A DNA stretch of 9,418 nucleotides, from contig JAQVDG010000055.1 of the NCBI GenBank assembly GCA_028698395.1, positions 1-9,418 of the forward strand. Reading direction: 5' to 3'. The notes beneath the pieces were generated by a model. That model had not been told where the DNA came from. It saw only the letters and a program-made list of their open reading frames with translations, and made no database searches. Shown here piece after piece: positions 8,637-9,418 of the stretch. The translations under genes were made by a program, and so were the position numbers. Position 1 is the first letter of the stretch. The number at the start of each line of letters is the position of its first letter. The DNA is from Weeksellaceae bacterium. Lineage in GTDB: Bacteria > Bacteroidota > Bacteroidia > Flavobacteriales > Weeksellaceae.

Positions 8637-8694
8637 AACCTCTCATATTGCGCATCAGTCACATAAGCTCATCGGTAGATAAAATCGATGAAAC

Positions 8695-9418
8695 TTATTT
8701 CTGCTTCACAATCTCATAAACGAATTCAGAGCTGTAACCATCCACCCCTTCCGAACTTTTGGGCATTGTTCTTCCTCTGGTTTTATATGTTTCATTTAAA
8801 AAGCCTTCCAGTGGATTGCTGTTTCCTCGGGTGGCAGCCTGGCCTTCACTTTCAGCGGTTGTTTTCAGGTTCAACGGGTCTTTTGTCGCAAATCCTTTCA
8901 GCATCAATTTTTCATAAGGCGGAGCAAAACTGTAAGTACATCTTTTAAATGGCATGGTGGTTCGCGGTGGAATCTGTCTTTCTTGGTCGTTCAAATCGCA
9001 GGAAGTTCCTGAAATCGGAAAGAAAGAAGCGATTTCACCTTTTGAATTAATTTCAACAATGCTGACATAAATTGAACTGTTGCTGTGGTTGGTAACTTCC
9101 AAGTAATATTCATCTTTTTCGGGGACAACTTTCAGAATTCCGTCGGGTGCTTCAAGAACATAAGTCGATGGGTCTGCGATGTCAGACGGAACCAAACGGA
9201 ATGAAAATGCGTAATCTTGATTTTTAAGGCTCAATCCTTTCAAATATTGTCCTTGCGCAAAATTGAAAATTTTCTGATTCAAATCGGCGGCTACAGAAGG
9301 ACCACGGCTTTTTTCAACCGAATCAATCATCCCCAAATCATTGGTTACAGCAATATCATAATTATTTCCGACGGCAAACACGCTCAAATCTGAATCGGCC
9401 TGGTTGGTTACAATAGAT
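8695..9418 (-). CDS. C-terminal part of a DUF4384-containing protein, probably caspase family (5' end beyond the window)
   Basis: The frame is open to the window edge. The ten whole codons before the TTG at 9387 (SIVTNQADSD) continue it without a stop, so that TTG is not the start; about 240 C-terminal residues are visible. The central part fits DUF4384: YYLEVTNHSNSSIYVSIVEI, then GEIASFFP, a proline-rich turn IPPRTTMPF, and APPYEKLMLKGFATKDPLNL. In this family the last block is the hydrophobic pPxGxexlkxxaSxxPl element. DUF4384 most often follows an N-terminal peptidase C14 domain, so a second caspase-family protease is the best guess, but no catalytic residue lies in the window. The last 60 residues are polar and Gly/Ser-rich, ending in SSEFVYEIVKQK. 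A gap of 169 bp separates it from the downstream CHAT gene on the same strand, so co-transcription is possible. GC content is visibly higher than in the plus-strand gene. Confidence 0.75.
   Translation of the reverse strand, partial: SIVTNQADSDLSVFAVGNNYDIAVTNDLGMIDSVEKSRGPSVAADLNQKIFNFAQGQYLKGLSLKNQDYAFSFRLVPSDIADPSTYVLEAPDGILKVVPEKDEYYLEVTNHSNSSIYVSIVEINSKGEIASFFPISGTSCDLNDQERQIPPRTTMPFKRCTYSFAPPYEKLMLKGFATKDPLNLKTTAESEGQAATRGNSNPLEGFLNETYKTRGRTMPKSSEGVDGYSSEFVYEIVKQK

Noticed and set aside
8688..8948. 86-codon plus-strand ORF opposite the DUF4384 gene
   Set aside because: The minus-strand frame carries recognisable DUF4384 features through the same bases.

Overview
The window looks like chromosome from a member of the Bacteroidota, probably Flavobacteriia. 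It is AT-rich, its ORFs lack clear Shine-Dalgarno sites, and the visible N-termini carry short signal peptides ending in FSQ or VAQ, a style common in that phylum. The gene families (WD40-like propeller plus caspase, long TPR-CHAT, caspase plus DUF4384) are also frequent there. I cannot name a genus.

Layout. 1-297 is AT-rich intergenic DNA with no convincing gene. 298-5028 (+) is one very long reading frame for a secreted beta-propeller protein with a C-terminal caspase-like (peptidase C14) domain. It is split by a single in-frame TAG at 808-810, so it is either a recent pseudogene, a sequencing error or a readthrough gene. 5029-5129 is a short convergent gap with a hairpin that probably terminates transcription of the + gene. 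5130-8525 (-) is an intact 1131-residue secreted TPR-CHAT protein, with about thirteen 42-residue TPRs followed by a CHAT protease domain with His965 and Cys1045. 8526-8694 is a gap that seems to hold the decayed tail of another CHAT-type gene. 8695-9418 (-) is the 3' end of a gene ending in a DUF4384-like domain, most likely another caspase-family protein whose protease domain lies beyond the window edge.

How they fit together. Two, and probably three, clan CD-type cysteine protease genes of different architecture lie side by side, and the CHAT gene and the DUF4384 gene are in the same orientation with a gap of about 170 bp. The two visible N-termini predict export, so the proteases would act in the periplasm or at the cell surface. 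That differs from the cytosolic TPR-CHAT and caspase effectors known from anti-phage systems. Propellers and TPRs are protein-interaction scaffolds, so a sensor or cascade arrangement is plausible. No substrate, gasdermin, CRISPR array, transposase or RNA gene is visible, and a joint function is inference only.
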